A stretch of DNA of 61,087 nucleotides from Azotobacter chroococcum (lineage in GTDB: Bacteria > Pseudomonadota > Gammaproteobacteria > Pseudomonadales > Pseudomonadaceae). Positions 46,015 to 55,969 of this stretch are shown here, in pieces (the first letter of the stretch is position 1; each line of letters opens with the position of its first letter). The notes under the pieces were generated by a model. The model was not told the DNA's origin. It did no database searches and saw only the letters and a program-made list of their open reading frames with translations. The position numbers were made by a program, and so were the translations under genes. The stretch is taken from positions 1 through 61,087 of the forward strand of contig NZ_SMMU01000023.1 of assembly GCF_004339665.1 (NCBI RefSeq). Reading direction: 5' to 3'.

Positions 46015-46821
46015 ATGCGCCATCTCGCCACCCTCGCCTTTCTGCTGATCGCCAGCCTGCCGCTGGCCGCCGCCGAGCTGAGCCTCGAATTGCCCGGCGG
46101 CACACATCGCTGGTCCAGCGCCGAGCTGCTTGCCCATCCGCAGATACGCAGCCTGTCGATTCCCGCCGACCCGACCTACCGGCGGGGGATGCATTATCGT
46201 GCACTGCCGCTGGCCGTGCTCCTGGACGGCGTGGGACCCGGCGATCACCTGCAGGCTCAGGCGCTGGACGGCTTCGCGGCCGAGCTGCCCGCCGCCCCCC
46301 TGTTGCGCCAGGAGGGCGCCCGCGCCTGGCTGGCCATCGAGGACCCAGCCAGCCCCTGGCCCGCACTGGGTGAAGGCAAACCCAGTGCCGGCCCCTTCTA
46401 TCTGGTCTGGAGCGATCCCCAGATGGGCGACATAGGCCCCGAGCAGTGGCCCTTCCAGATCGCCCGGATTCGCCTGCTCGCCCCGCTCGCTGAGCGCTTC
46501 CCGGCGCTGCTGCCGGCCGCCGACGCCGATGCCTCCATCCAGGCCGGCTTCGTGCTGTTCCAGAAGCACTGCCTGGCCTGCCACCGACTGAACGGCCAGG
46601 GCGATGCCCGGTTCGGGCCTGACCTGAACCTGCCGTACAATCCCACCGAGTACTTTCACGAGGCCTTCCTGCGCCGCTACATCCGCGACCCGCAGGGCTT
46701 GCGCCAGTGGTCGCTGGGACGCATGCCGGGCTTTTCCGCGGAGGTTCTCACCGAGGATGAACTGGATCGCCTGCTGGCCTACCTGCGCCACATGGCCGGG
46801 CGCAAGGCCGGGTCCCGCTGA
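46015..46821 (+). CDS. Periplasmic cytochrome c with N-terminal molybdopterin-oxidoreductase-like region
   Basis: Exported electron carrier. 268 residues: signal peptide (cleavage near AAA-ELSL); an N-terminal region (about 22-150) with WSSAELLAHPQIRSLSI and YRALPLAVLLDGV resembling the sulfite-oxidase-type molybdopterin fold but too short to bind the cofactor convincingly; a C-terminal single-haem domain with CLACH (about residue 185) and the probable axial Met in GRMPGF. Partner unknown. Convergent with the RraB-like gene. Confidence 0.8.
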   Translation: MRHLATLAFLLIASLPLAAAELSLELPGGTHRWSSAELLAHPQIRSLSIPADPTYRRGMHYRALPLAVLLDGVGPGDHLQAQALDGFAAELPAAPLLRQEGARAWLAIEDPASPWPALGEGKPSAGPFYLVWSDPQMGDIGPEQWPFQIARIRLLAPLAERFPALLPAADADASIQAGFVLFQKHCLACHRLNGQGDARFGPDLNLPYNPTEYFHEAFLRRYIRDPQGLRQWSLGRMPGFSAEVLTEDELDRLLAYLRHMAGRKAGSR

Positions 46822-46862
46822 GCGGGCGGAGCGAGATCGGGGAAAGTCGGGCGGGGGTGGAA

Positions 46863-46885
46863 CGCCGGCCAGGGATTGGCCGGCG
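46863..46885. other. Hairpin between convergent genes
   Basis: Nine-base-pair perfect stem (cgccggcca, loop gggat, complement) between the cytochrome and RraB-like genes. No T run on either side, so termination would not be classical. Confidence 0.45.
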
Positions 46886-46893
46886 CGAAGGAC

Positions 46894-47238
46894 CTAAAGA
46901 CCGGAATAGGCGGCTTCCTGGGTAACGCCCCAGCCATCGAGCACGCCGCCCAGGGGCAGCACCACGGACTCGAGGTCATGCTCGAAGTTGTCGATGCCGG
47001 AGTAGGTGGCATACATCACCTTGCTCACCTGCAGGTGCCAGGCACCGTCATCGCGGGCAGACACCTCTGTCCTCAGGGATTCGCCGCGAAAATTTCTGGC
47101 CGCCATGCGGGCCCGCTCCTCGTCGGGGAAGATGGCGTAGAACTCGATGGGGTGGACGCGGGCAAAGTCGAATCCGCCCTCCTTCATGCGGCGCAACACG
47201 ACGCCGCTGACATCATCCGGGAAGGTGTTGTTGCTCAT
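46894..47238 (-). CDS. RraB-like ribonuclease E regulator family protein
   Basis: RraB binds RNase E in enterics and tunes mRNA decay. 114 residues matching the RraB/DUF1260 fold: HPIEFYAIFPDEERARMAAR, then WHLQVSKVMYATYSGIDNFE and GGVLDGWGV at the end. Acidic. Role in this host inferred from family only. Confidence 0.85.
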   Translation of the reverse strand: MSNNTFPDDVSGVVLRRMKEGGFDFARVHPIEFYAIFPDEERARMAARNFRGESLRTEVSARDDGAWHLQVSKVMYATYSGIDNFEHDLESVVLPLGGVLDGWGVTQEAAYSGL

Positions 47239-47396
47239 GAAAACGACCCCCTCTCAATGATGAATCGGTTGATATGCAGCTGTTTCGGAAAAACGCGACA
47301 GCGGAAATCCGCCGCCGCCTCCGTAGGATAGCCCCATCCCCGGCTGGCGGCCTAGCGGATCGGCAGATCCGCCGGGCGATTCGACAGGAGGCAGCC

Positions 47397-48257
47397 TCAG
47401 CAGTTGCCGGGCTTGCCGACGGCCTGCAGCACGTACTGCGGCAGGGCGAAGGCGCCCTGGTGGATTTCCGGGTTGTAGTAGCGGGTCACGATGCCGCTGC
47501 CGGCGAAGCGCTGGCGCAGGATGTCCAGCTGCACCCGGCGCGAGGCGGCGTCGCAGGCCCCCCAGGCGAAGGTCATGGCGCCACCGATGTAGGTCGGCAC
47601 CGCGGCCTGGTAGAAATGCCAGTCGGCGAACAGGCCGTTCATCCGCTGCGCGGTGGTCTGCACTTCACCCAGCTGCATGAAGGGCGTGCCGTTCTGGGTG
47701 ACCAGGATGCCGCCGTCGTTCAGGCAGCGCCGGCAGGCCTGGTAGAAGTTCTCGGAGAACAGCACCTCGCCCGGACCGATGGGATCGGTGGAGTCGGAAA
47801 TGATGACGTCGAACTTGTCCTCGGTGGTGGCGACGAAGCGCATACCGTCGTCGATCACCAGGTTCAGGCGCGGATCCTCGAAGGCGCCCCTGGAGTGGTT
47901 GGGCAGGAATTCCCTGCACATGTCCACCACGGTGGCATCGATCTCGACCATGGTGATGTGCTCGACACTCCGGTGCCGACACACCTCGCGCAGTATGCCG
48001 CCGTCGCCGCCGCCGACGATCAGCACGCGCCGCGCCGCGCCGTGGGCGAGGATCGGCACATGGGTGAGCATCTCGTGGTAGATGAACTCATCGGCCTCGG
48101 TGGTCTGGATCACCCCATCCAGGGCCATCACCCGGCCCATGCGGGCATTCTCGAAGATCACCAGGTGCTGATGTTCGGTGCGTACCTCATGAAGCAGCTT
48201 GTCCATGCGAAAACGCTGACCGTATCCGTCGTAGAGGGTTTCCTGATAGTCGCTCAT
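47397..48257 (-). CDS. speE: Spermidine synthase
   Basis: Transfers aminopropyl from decarboxylated SAM to putrescine, releasing methylthioadenosine, which feeds methionine salvage (mtn genes nearby). 286 residues from ATG 48257: [18 protein letters not shown], nucleotide motif [15 protein letters not shown], catalytic [16 protein letters not shown] with the conserved Asp pair, and [12 protein letters not shown]. Confidence 0.97.
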   Translation of the reverse strand: MSDYQETLYDGYGQRFRMDKLLHEVRTEHQHLVIFENARMGRVMALDGVIQTTEADEFIYHEMLTHVPILAHGAARRVLIVGGGDGGILREVCRHRSVEHITMVEIDATVVDMCREFLPNHSRGAFEDPRLNLVIDDGMRFVATTEDKFDVIISDSTDPIGPGEVLFSENFYQACRRCLNDGGILVTQNGTPFMQLGEVQTTAQRMNGLFADWHFYQAAVPTYIGGAMTFAWGACDAASRRVQLDILRQRFAGSGIVTRYYNPEIHQGAFALPQYVLQAVGKPGNC

Positions 48258-48420
48258 GGCTCGGCTTCCCCTGAAGCTGGCTGACTGGAACGCTAGCCTC
48301 CGGCTCTGCGGGCCGGGTCTGCGCAAAGGGGCGCATTCTACGTTGGCCGGGATGACAGTTGGAACCTTGCCGCGCCAGAGAGCAGTCTTCGGACGGAAGC
48401 ACCGGCGGCCTGCCGCTGCC

Positions 48421-48621
48421 TCAGCGCAACCCTGCACTGGAGTTGGCGCTGCGCGGCCCCATAAAGACCCAGATGATCAGACCGAGGACCGGCAGAACGG
48501 CAATCAGCAGCACCCAGAGCACTTTCTTGGTCGTGTCAGTCCGGCTGCGCACGACGTGGACGATGGCCCAGATATCCAGCGCCAGGATAATCAGACTCAA
48601 AAGGCCGCGAAGGACATCCAT
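48421..48621 (-). CDS. Small PLDc_N-domain membrane protein
   Basis: 66 residues with two membrane helices and the W-V-M-G-P-R motif ([13 protein letters not shown]) of the cardiolipin-synthase N-terminal domain, found as a stand-alone protein in many bacteria. ATG 48621 is used: AGGAG lies eight nt upstream, whereas the GTG three codons earlier overlaps it. Function unknown. Confidence 0.85.
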   Translation of the reverse strand: MDVLRGLLSLIILALDIWAIVHVVRSRTDTTKKVLWVLLIAVLPVLGLIIWVFMGPRSANSSAGLR

Positions 48622-48691
48622 CGGATGCACTCCTTTCCAGGATCAGTTACCTAGTTAGGATGGCGCGGCTTGGCGATGGTTCAGCACCGCT

Positions 48692-49375
48692 TCAAAAAGC
48701 CGTCGGCTCGATCGCTGCAAAGCTGACCACGGCCGGGTGCCCGGCCAGCTCGCCCCCCTCGCGCGCCAGGCCGCAGGTGCACATACCGGCCGCACGGGCG
48801 GCGTCGAGCTCCTGCACCACGTCGGAGAGAAACAGGATCTCCCCCGCCGGGCGGCCGATGGCCTCGGCGATGCGCGCATAGGACGCCGCCTCGCGCTTGG
48901 GCCCGCTAGTGGTGTCGAAGTAGCCGGAGAACAGCGGCGACAGGTCGCCGGCCTCCGAACAGCCGAAGATCAGACGCTGCGCCTGGATCGAGCCGGAGGA
49001 GTACACGTAGAGGTCGTACCCCCCGCTCTTCCAGCGACGCAGCGCGGCCACGGCATCAGGATAGACATGCCCCTTGAGCTGGCCGGCGCGATAGCCCTGC
49101 TCCCAGACCATGCCCTGCAGCGCCTTGAGCGGCGTGGCCTTGCGGTCCTCGGCGATCCAACCGAGGAGGATCCCGATGACCCGCTCGACATCGGCCTCCG
49201 TCTCGCCGCTCTCGGCACGCACGGCCTCGAGCTGGGCGGCGACTTCCGCCTCGCCGGCATGCGCGCGGACGAACGCCGGCAGGTGCTCCCGGGCATAGGG
49301 GAACAGCACGTCGAAGACGAAGCTGACCGCACTGGTGGTGCCTTCGATGTCGGTGAGGATGGCTCGGATCGGCAT
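48692..49375 (-). CDS. mtnC: MtnC enolase-phosphatase (E1)
   Basis: Bifunctional enzyme of methionine salvage: enolises and dephosphorylates 2,3-diketo-5-methylthiopentyl-1-phosphate to the acireductone. 227 residues of the HAD superfamily: [20 protein letters not shown] (Asp nucleophile replaced in the usual DIEGTT form), [10 protein letters not shown], and [14 protein letters not shown]. Start 49375 lies one nt past the mtnD stop. Confidence 0.97.
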   Translation of the reverse strand: MPIRAILTDIEGTTSAVSFVFDVLFPYAREHLPAFVRAHAGEAEVAAQLEAVRAESGETEADVERVIGILLGWIAEDRKATPLKALQGMVWEQGYRAGQLKGHVYPDAVAALRRWKSGGYDLYVYSSGSIQAQRLIFGCSEAGDLSPLFSGYFDTTSGPKREAASYARIAEAIGRPAGEILFLSDVVQELDAARAAGMCTCGLAREGGELAGHPAVVSFAAIEPTAF

Positions 49376-49376
49376 G

Positions 49377-49922
49377 TCAGTCTTCCAGCTCGGGAAAACG
49401 GTGGGCGATGGGGTCGCCGGTGAACTGGGCAACCCAGCCTTCCGGGTTGTTGAACAGACGGATGCAGACGAAGTGCGGATGCTCGCCCATGTCGAACCAA
49501 TGACGGGTGCCGGCCGGCACCGAAATCAGGTCGTTGCGCTCGCAGAGCATGGCATACACCTCGTCGCCGACATGCAGCGAGAACAGCCCGCGCCCGGCGA
49601 CGAAGAAGCGCACCTCGTCTTCGCCGTGGATGTGCTCATCGAGGAACTTGGCGCGCAACTGGTCCTTCTCTGGGTGCCGGTCGGTCAGGCTGACCACGTC
49701 GACGGCGACGTAGCCGCCCTCGGCCTTCAGCCGCTCGATCTGCGTGCGGTAGGCGGCGAGCACCTCCTCCTGGCTGGCGCCGGGGGCGATCGGCGCCTCG
49801 GCCTGCCAGCGCTCGAAACGCACGCCGACCTTGGCCAGGGTGGCGGCGATGTCCTCGCCATGATTGAGGGTCTTGTAGGGCTGGGCGGGATGGTCGTCGC
49901 GGTAGACGCTCAGGGAACTCAT
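49377..49922 (-). CDS. mtnD: MtnD acireductone dioxygenase
   Basis: Metal-dependent cupin that oxidises the acireductone to the methionine keto acid precursor (Fe form) or to CO and methylthiopropionate (Ni form). 181 residues with metal ligands in [16 protein letters not shown] and [14 protein letters not shown]. Between mtnB and mtnC. Confidence 0.97.
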   Translation of the reverse strand: MSSLSVYRDDHPAQPYKTLNHGEDIAATLAKVGVRFERWQAEAPIAPGASQEEVLAAYRTQIERLKAEGGYVAVDVVSLTDRHPEKDQLRAKFLDEHIHGEDEVRFFVAGRGLFSLHVGDEVYAMLCERNDLISVPAGTRHWFDMGEHPHFVCIRLFNNPEGWVAQFTGDPIAHRFPELED

Positions 49923-49982
49923 GGGGCAGATCTCCTTGTTCGTGGCGGCCGGCCGGGCGGATCGCGGCGCTGGCCAGTCGGC

Positions 49983-50603
49983 TCAGACGCGCTGCAGGGC
50001 GCGCATTTTCAGTTCGCAGTCGAAGAGGAACTCGAAGGCCTCCACCTGGCGAAGCGCGTCACTCATGCTGGCCCCCCAGGTGTAGAGACCGTGGCCGCGG
50101 ATCAGGTAGCCGACGCAGTCGGGATGCTCGTCCAGCCAGGGCTGCACCCGGCGGGCCAGGCGGGCGATGTCTTGGTCGTTGTCGAAGATCGGCACGCAGA
50201 CCTGGCACTCGTGGGTGGTGATGCCGGCGAAGGCCTTCTGCAGCTCGTAGTCGGCGAACACCAGGGAGTCGCTCAGGGTCAGCCGCGACAGCACGGTGGC
50301 GCTCGCCGAATGGGTGTGCAGCACCGCGCCGATCTCTGCCTTCCAGGTGTACAGCTGGGTGTGCAACAGGGTCTCGGCCGAAGGCTTCTTGCCCGGCTCC
50401 AGGCTGTTGCCGGCCATGTCGGTGACCAGCACGTCGTCCTCGCCGAGCTGGCCCTTGTGCTTGCCGGAAACGGTGAGCAGCGCCTCGCCGGGCGACAGCC
50501 GCGCCGAATAGTTGCTGCTGGTGGCCGGCGACCAGCCGCGGCCGTACAGGAAGCGCCCGGCCTCGATGATCTGCTGGGCAAGTTGTGCGCGGGTCAGGCT
50601 CAT
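49983..50603 (-). CDS. mtnB: MtnB methylthioribulose-1-phosphate dehydratase
   Basis: Class II aldolase-fold enzyme of methionine salvage. 206 residues with ATSSNYSARL, the zinc histidines in VLHTHSASATVLS, and YLIRGHGLYTWGAS. ATG 50603 overlaps the MFS stop by ATGA; the longer reading upstream is in the transporter gene and rejected. Confidence 0.97.
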   Translation of the reverse strand: MSLTRAQLAQQIIEAGRFLYGRGWSPATSSNYSARLSPGEALLTVSGKHKGQLGEDDVLVTDMAGNSLEPGKKPSAETLLHTQLYTWKAEIGAVLHTHSASATVLSRLTLSDSLVFADYELQKAFAGITTHECQVCVPIFDNDQDIARLARRVQPWLDEHPDCVGYLIRGHGLYTWGASMSDALRQVEAFEFLFDCELKMRALQRV

Positions 50604-51751
50604 GGCCCCTCCTCTCTCAAACGGGTGGCGACGATGATGGCGGCGGCCAGCGCCGCCAGGCTGGCCAGGGCGAAGGTCCAGGCCGGGCCGAGGCTCGTCC
50701 AGCTGTAGCCGGAATACAGCGCTCCGAGGGCGCCGCCGACCCCGGACAGGGTCGCATACAGGGCCTGGCCCTGTCCCTGCTGACGGGCGCCGAAGCTGCG
50801 CTGCACGAAGTGGATGGCCGAGGCATGGAAACAGCCGAAGGTCGCCGCGTGCATCAGCTGGGCGAGCAGCAGAATGGGCAGATGCTCGGCCAGATTGCCC
50901 AGCAGCAACCAGCGCAGCGCGGCCAGCAGGAAGCTGGCCAGCAGCAGCTGGCGCAGGGAGAAGCGCTGCAGCAACGCGGCCATCGCCAGGAACAGCAGGA
51001 TCTCGGCCAGCACGCCGAGAGCCCAGAGCAGGCCGATCAGCCCGCGGCCGTAGCCCAGGTTCTCCAGATGGATGCTGAGAAAGGTGTAGTAGGGACCGTG
51101 GCTCAGCTGCATCAGCGCCACGCCGGCATAGAAGGCCAGCAACCCCGGGCGGCGCAGCTGGGCGAGAAAGCCGCCCTGCTCCTGCAGTTCGGTCCGTAGT
51201 TCCGGCTGGGCATTGGGGACCCAGAAGCTGCCGAGGACGATGCCACCCATGATCAGCACGATCACCCAGGGGAAGATGGCCAAGCCGATCCATTCGAACA
51301 GCTGGCCAAGTCCGACCACGGCGACGATGAAGCCGATGCTGCCCCACAGGCGCAGCTGGCTGTAGCGCGCCGACTGCTCGCGCAGATGGGCCAGGGTGAT
51401 CACCTCGAACTGCGGCAGCACGGCATGCCAGAAGAAGGCGTGCAGGGCCATCACCAGCGCCAGCCAGGCGTAGCTCTGGCCGACGAAGATCAGCGCGAAG
51501 GAGCCCAGCGTGCAGACCGCGCCCAAGCGCACGATGGCCAGCCGCCGGCCGCTCGCATCGCCCAGCCAGCCCCACAGGTTCGGCGCCAGGCAGCGCATCA
51601 GCATGGGAATCGCCAGCAACTCGCCGATACGCGCGGCAGAAAAGCCCAGGTGGTCGAAATACAGCGAGAAGAACGGCGCCGTCGCGCCGAGCAGGGCGAA
51701 GTAGAAGAAATAGAAGCCGGAGAGGCGCCAGTAGGGCAATGCGGGGGTCAT
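50600..51751 (-). CDS. MFS transporter coupled to mtnBDC
   Basis: Major facilitator with 12 predicted membrane segments, 383 residues, of the MFS_1-like group related to the phenylpropionate permease HcaT: FFYFALLGATAPFFSLYFDHLG, LWGWLGDASGRR, and RLWGSIGFIVAV. Translational coupling to mtnB suggests transport of a methylthio compound or a link to the pathway, but the substrate is not known. Confidence 0.85.
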   Translation of the reverse strand: MTPALPYWRLSGFYFFYFALLGATAPFFSLYFDHLGFSAARIGELLAIPMLMRCLAPNLWGWLGDASGRRLAIVRLGAVCTLGSFALIFVGQSYAWLALVMALHAFFWHAVLPQFEVITLAHLREQSARYSQLRLWGSIGFIVAVVGLGQLFEWIGLAIFPWVIVLIMGGIVLGSFWVPNAQPELRTELQEQGGFLAQLRRPGLLAFYAGVALMQLSHGPYYTFLSIHLENLGYGRGLIGLLWALGVLAEILLFLAMAALLQRFSLRQLLLASFLLAALRWLLLGNLAEHLPILLLAQLMHAATFGCFHASAIHFVQRSFGARQQGQGQALYATLSGVGGALGALYSGYSWTSLGPAWTFALASLAALAAAIIVATRLREEGP

Positions 51752-51770
51752 GGTCTGACAGTAGCCCGGG

Positions 51771-51820
51771 TTGAGCGCAGCGATACCCAGGGCCTCGAGC
51801 GTTGGCTATCGCTGTACTCA
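51771..51820. repeat. REP-like palindromic sequence between MFS and aroC genes
   Basis: Contains gtagcccgggttgagcgcag followed by an inverted pair cagcgata (51778-51785) and tatcgctg (51807-51814). This wording (TAGCCCGG-GCGCAGCGATACCC) recalls extragenic palindromes of pseudomonads. Could also act as a transcription terminator for aroC. Confidence 0.6.
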
Positions 51821-51839
51821 CTCCAACCGACCGTTCGCT

Positions 51840-52931
51840 TCACAGTTGTGGCAGCACCGGCGTGTTGACGCTGACCCCGGCATTCTGCGCACGGTGGCGC
51901 AGCAGGTGGTCCATCAGCACCATGGCCATCATCGCCTCGGCGATCGGCGTGGCGCGGATGCCGACGCAGGGGTCGTGGCGGCCCTTGGTGATCACTTCCA
52001 CGGGATTGCCGTGGATGTCGATGGAACGGCCAGGGGTGGTGATGCTGGAGGTCGGCTTGAGCGCCAGGTGGGCGACGATCGGCTGGCCCGAGGAAATGCC
52101 GCCGAGGATGCCGCCGGCATTGTTGGACAGGAAGCCGTCCGGGGTCAGCTCGTCGCGGTGCTCGGTGCCACGCTGGGCGATACAAGCGAAGCCGGCGCCG
52201 ATCTCCACACCCTTGACCGCGTTGATGCTCATCAACGCATGGGCCAGCTCGGCATCCAGACGGTCGAAAATCGGCTCGCCCAGACCCGGCGGCACGCCTT
52301 CAGCAACCACGGTGATCTTGGCGCCGACCGAATCCTCGTCACGGCGCAGTTGATCCATGTAGGCTTCTAGCCCCGGCACCTTGTCCGGATCGGGACTGAA
52401 GAAGGCGTTCTCCTCCACCGACTCCCAGCTCTTGAAGGGAATCTCGATCGGGCCGAGCTGGCTCATGTAGCCGCGCACCACGATCCCCTGGGTCGCCAGG
52501 TACTTCTTGGCGATGGCGCCGGCCGCCACGCGCATGGCGGTCTCGCGCGCCGAGCTGCGTCCGCCGCCGCGATAGTCGCGGATGCCGTACTTGTGATGAT
52601 AGGTGTAGTCGGCGTGGGCCGGACGGAACAGGTCCTTGATCGCCGAGTAGTCCTTGGACTTCTGGTCGGTGTTACGGATCAACAGGCCGATCGGACAGCC
52701 GGTGGTCTTGCCCTCGAACACGCCGGAGAGGATTTCCACCGCGTCGTCTTCCTGGCGCTGGGTGGTGTGGCGGCTGGTGCCGGGCTTGCGCCGGTCGAGG
52801 TCGCGCTGCAGGTCGGCAGCCGAAAGCTCGAACCCGGGCGGGCAGCCGTCGACGATGGCGACCAGGGCCGGGCCATGGCTCTCGCCGGCAGTGGTGACAG
52901 TGAACAGCTTGCCGTAGGTATTGCCGGACAT
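51840..52931 (-). CDS. aroC: Chorismate synthase
   Basis: Last step of the shikimate pathway (EPSP to chorismate, FMN-dependent). 363 residues from ATG 52931 ([20 protein letters not shown], the family signature) with [26 protein letters not shown] and the [13 protein letters not shown]-type end. Start at the more upstream Met would add six residues without support. Confidence 0.98.
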   Translation of the reverse strand: MSGNTYGKLFTVTTAGESHGPALVAIVDGCPPGFELSAADLQRDLDRRKPGTSRHTTQRQEDDAVEILSGVFEGKTTGCPIGLLIRNTDQKSKDYSAIKDLFRPAHADYTYHHKYGIRDYRGGGRSSARETAMRVAAGAIAKKYLATQGIVVRGYMSQLGPIEIPFKSWESVEENAFFSPDPDKVPGLEAYMDQLRRDEDSVGAKITVVAEGVPPGLGEPIFDRLDAELAHALMSINAVKGVEIGAGFACIAQRGTEHRDELTPDGFLSNNAGGILGGISSGQPIVAHLALKPTSSITTPGRSIDIHGNPVEVITKGRHDPCVGIRATPIAEAMMAMVLMDHLLRHRAQNAGVSVNTPVLPQL

Positions 52932-53045
52932 GCAGGGCTCCGCGAACAATCAGCCAGATCGAAGGTGTGCGAGTATACCTAGGGGGCCCTGCCAGTTCAT
53001 CCTCCGCACCCCGCGCCAGCCGGCGCGCCGCCATAGCGGTCCAGC

Positions 53046-53999
53046 ATGCTGCGAGTATTCCTGCTGTTTCTGCTCCTTGCGACGGGCTCCGCCCACGCCC
53101 GGACCATCCTGCACCGGCCCATCGAGCTGGCGACTCCGAGCGGCGTATTGTACGGCTCGCTGCTACTGCCGCAGAGCGACAAGCCCGTCCCGGTGGCCCT
53201 GCTGATCGCCGGCTCCGGCCCCACCGACCGCAACGGCAACAATCCGGCCGGACGCAACGACAGCCTCAAGCGCCTGGCCGAGGCCCTGGCCCAGCGCGGC
53301 ATCGCCAGCGTGCGCTACGACAAGCGCGGCGTCGCCGCCAGCCTGCCCGCCGCACCGGACGAGCGGATGCTGAGCGTGGAAGGCTATGTTGCCGATGCTG
53401 CCGCCTGGGGGCGCAAGCTGGGCGCCGACCCGCGCTTTTCCCGGCTGGTAGTGATCGGTCACAGCGAAGGCGCGCTGATCGCCAGCCTGGCTGCCGAACA
53501 GGCCGGCGCCGCCGCGCTGGTTTCCATCGCCGGCAGCGGCCGGCCGATCGACCAGGTGCTGATGGAACAGCTGAGCACACGCCTGCCGCCGCCCCTGCTG
53601 GCCTTCAGTGCGGCGCTGATCGAGGAGCTCAAGGCGGGACGCACCCATGAGCGGATTCCCGAGCCGCTCGTAGTGCTGTTTCGCCCCAGCGTGCAACCCT
53701 ACCTGATCTCGCTGTTTCGCCAGGACCCGGCGGCGGCCTTCGCCCGGCTGCGCATCCCGGCGCTGATCGTCCAGGGACGCCACGATATCCAGGTCGGCAT
53801 GAAGGATGCCGAGGCTCTCAAGACCGCCAAGCCCGACGCCGAGTTGCTGGCGATCGACGGCATGAACCATGTATTGCGCATCGTCCCGGCGGATGCGCAA
53901 CGCCAGCTGCCCTCCTACGACAAGCCGGAACTGCCGCTGGCCAGCGCCCTGGGCCAGGCAATCGGCGACTTCATCCTGCGGGACGAGCAGCCCAGGTAA
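53046..53999 (+). CDS. Secreted alpha/beta hydrolase
   Basis: Exported serine hydrolase of unknown substrate. 317 residues: signal peptide (MLRVFLLFLLLATGSAHA), oxyanion-side motif VALLIAGSGPTDRNGNN, nucleophile elbow GHSEGA, later Asp in IVQGRHDIQV and His in DGMNHVLR, giving a complete Ser-Asp-His triad. Position next to aroC and prmB is conserved in pseudomonads as I recall. Confidence 0.88.
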   Translation: MLRVFLLFLLLATGSAHARTILHRPIELATPSGVLYGSLLLPQSDKPVPVALLIAGSGPTDRNGNNPAGRNDSLKRLAEALAQRGIASVRYDKRGVAASLPAAPDERMLSVEGYVADAAAWGRKLGADPRFSRLVVIGHSEGALIASLAAEQAGAAALVSIAGSGRPIDQVLMEQLSTRLPPPLLAFSAALIEELKAGRTHERIPEPLVVLFRPSVQPYLISLFRQDPAAAFARLRIPALIVQGRHDIQVGMKDAEALKTAKPDAELLAIDGMNHVLRIVPADAQRQLPSYDKPELPLASALGQAIGDFILRDEQPR

Positions 54000-54038
54000 A
54001 CCTCAGCCGAGTGCACCCGGACACCAGGGATCAAACAA

Positions 54039-54959
54039 CTAGGCCTGAAGCCGTGCGCGGAACAGCTCCTGATATTCGCGGCACTGGGCGGCAGCCAGCA
54101 GGAAAACGCCATGCCCACCCTGGCTGAACTCCAGCCAGGTGAAATCCACCTCCGGATAGAGCGCCTCCACATGCACCTGGCTGTTGCCCACCTCGACGAT
54201 CAGCACACCCCGCTCGGTCAGGTGGTCGGCCGCCTCGGCCAGCATGCGCCGCACCAGGTCCAGGCCATCCTCGCCACAGGCCAGCCCCATGGCCGGCTCG
54301 TGATGGTATTCCTTCGGCATGTCGGCAAAGTCCTCGGCATCCACATAGGGGGGGTTGGAGACGATCAGGTCGAAGCGCTGCCCCGGCAGACCGGCGAAAC
54401 CATCGCCTTGCACGGTATAGACACGCTCGTCGAGGCCATGGCGCTCAATGTTCCGATTGGCCACCTCGAGCGCATCGAAGGACAGGTCGGCCAGCACCAC
54501 TTCGGCCTCGGGAAATTCGTAGGCACAGGCGATGCCGATGCAGCCTGAGCCTGTACAGAGGTCGAGAATCCGTGCCGGCTCGTGCGGCAGCCAGGGCGCG
54601 AAGCGCTGGCCGATCAGTTCGGCGATGGGCGAGCGCGGTACCAGCACCCGCTCGTCGACCAGGAACGGCAGACCGCAGAACCAGGCCTCGCCGAGCAGAT
54701 AAGCAGCCGGGATACGTTCCTCGATGCGACGCTGGAGCAGAGCGCCGAGATGCATGCACTCATCCTCCTCGAGGCGACAGTCCAGATAGCCATCGGCCAT
54801 TTCCCACGGCAGATGCAGGGCACCGAGCACCAGTTGGCGCGCCTCGTCCCAGGCATTGTCGGTGCCATGGCCAAAATACAGCTCTTCGGCATGAAAACGG
54901 CTGACCGCCCAGCGAATATAATCGCGCAGGGTGCGCAGGCGGGTCGGAATAGCTGACAT
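54039..54959 (-). CDS. prmB: PrmB ribosomal protein L3 glutamine methyltransferase
   Basis: Methylates Gln150 of ribosomal protein L3. 306 residues with the SAM motif [16 protein letters not shown] and the active-site NPPYVD that binds the glutamine amide. Distinguished from PrmC by the N-terminal helical region starting with [13 protein letters not shown], which is PrmB-like. Confidence 0.95.
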   Translation of the reverse strand: MSAIPTRLRTLRDYIRWAVSRFHAEELYFGHGTDNAWDEARQLVLGALHLPWEMADGYLDCRLEEDECMHLGALLQRRIEERIPAAYLLGEAWFCGLPFLVDERVLVPRSPIAELIGQRFAPWLPHEPARILDLCTGSGCIGIACAYEFPEAEVVLADLSFDALEVANRNIERHGLDERVYTVQGDGFAGLPGQRFDLIVSNPPYVDAEDFADMPKEYHHEPAMGLACGEDGLDLVRRMLAEAADHLTERGVLIVEVGNSQVHVEALYPEVDFTWLEFSQGGHGVFLLAAAQCREYQELFRARLQA

Positions 54960-55260
54960 GGGGAATCTCCAAGCCCAAAAGCGGGCATGTTAGCAGGCGG
55001 CAGGACTTGCCACGGCAGGATCAGGCCATGCTCGCATAGAGATCCGTGGCGGTTGGCTGATTGACTCCGCTGCGGCAGACCGAAACTCCAGGGGTTCAGC
55101 CAGGCTTGCTGCGACGAGCCTGAAGCATCTATGCCATGCCGGCTCAATCGGTACCCGGAGCCCAGCCCTCATCCCCATCTCGTAGACTTAAGGTGATATT
55201 GATTCACTTCTGCCGGCAGGAAAGAGACAATCTGCGCCGTTTTTCCATGGAGGAGCCACC
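54960..55260. other. Intergenic region, no gene seen
   Basis: 300 nt between divergent prmB and the isochorismatase gene. AT-richer near 55184-55210 (tagacttaaggtgatattg), a possible promoter for the rightward gene; GGAGGAG lies just before its ATG. Otherwise featureless. Confidence 0.3.
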
Positions 55261-55854
55261 ATGCCCCAACCACAAACCCTGATGCAGATCACCGGTCGCA
55301 GCTTTGCACCGGCCCACTTGAAGAATGCCACCCTGCTTATCATCGATGCGCAGGAAGAGTATCGCAGTGGCGTCCTGCGCCTGCCCGGGCTCGAATCTGC
55401 GGTTGCAGAAATCGCCAGCCTGCTGGCTGCCGCCCGTGCCGCAGGCACTCCGGTGGTGCATGTGAAGCACCTCGGCATTCCCGGAGGCTTTCTCGATCCA
55501 CAGGGCACGCGTGGCCAGCCCATCCCGGAAGTCGCCCCGCTGCCAGGGGAAATCGTCGTAGAGAAGCGCTTGCCGAACGCCTTCTCCGGTACCGACCTGC
55601 ACGACCGGCTGCAAGCAATTGGTCGCCTGGACCTGATCGTCTGCGGCTTCATGACCCACTCCAGCATCAGCAGCACGGTGCGCGCTACCAAGGACTACGG
55701 GTATCGTTGCACCCTGGTGGACCAGGCTTGCGCCACCCGTGACCTGCCAAGCCCGAGCGGAACCATCAGTGCCGAGCAGGTCCACCGTATCGAGATCGCC
55801 AGTCTCGCCGACAACTTTGCGGCCGTAGTACCCAATACGAAGGCACTGCTCTAG
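55261..55854 (+). CDS. Isochorismatase-fold hydrolase with Ser at the catalytic Cys position
   Basis: 197 residues of the cysteine-hydrolase (isochorismatase/nicotinamidase) fold. D29 in IIDAQEEY and K102 in VVEKRLPNAF fit two of the catalytic triad, but the third position reads S135 in GFMTHSSISS where active enzymes have Cys (e.g. THMC). True isochorismatases lack the Cys too, so the protein may be an isochorismatase-type hydrolase rather than an amidase, or inactive. Strong GGAGGAG ribosome site. First gene of a plus-strand run up to folE. Confidence 0.85.
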   Translation: MPQPQTLMQITGRSFAPAHLKNATLLIIDAQEEYRSGVLRLPGLESAVAEIASLLAAARAAGTPVVHVKHLGIPGGFLDPQGTRGQPIPEVAPLPGEIVVEKRLPNAFSGTDLHDRLQAIGRLDLIVCGFMTHSSISSTVRATKDYGYRCTLVDQACATRDLPSPSGTISAEQVHRIEIASLADNFAAVVPNTKALL

Positions 55855-55969
55855 TTCATCCGCTCAACCAGAGCAGAGCACCGACGGCAGGCATTCCATG
55901 CTCGGCGACAAACTGCATTGCCGGTTGCCGAGCAGGCCTCGGGCCAAGACCTCAGCGGAGGAGTTCTCA

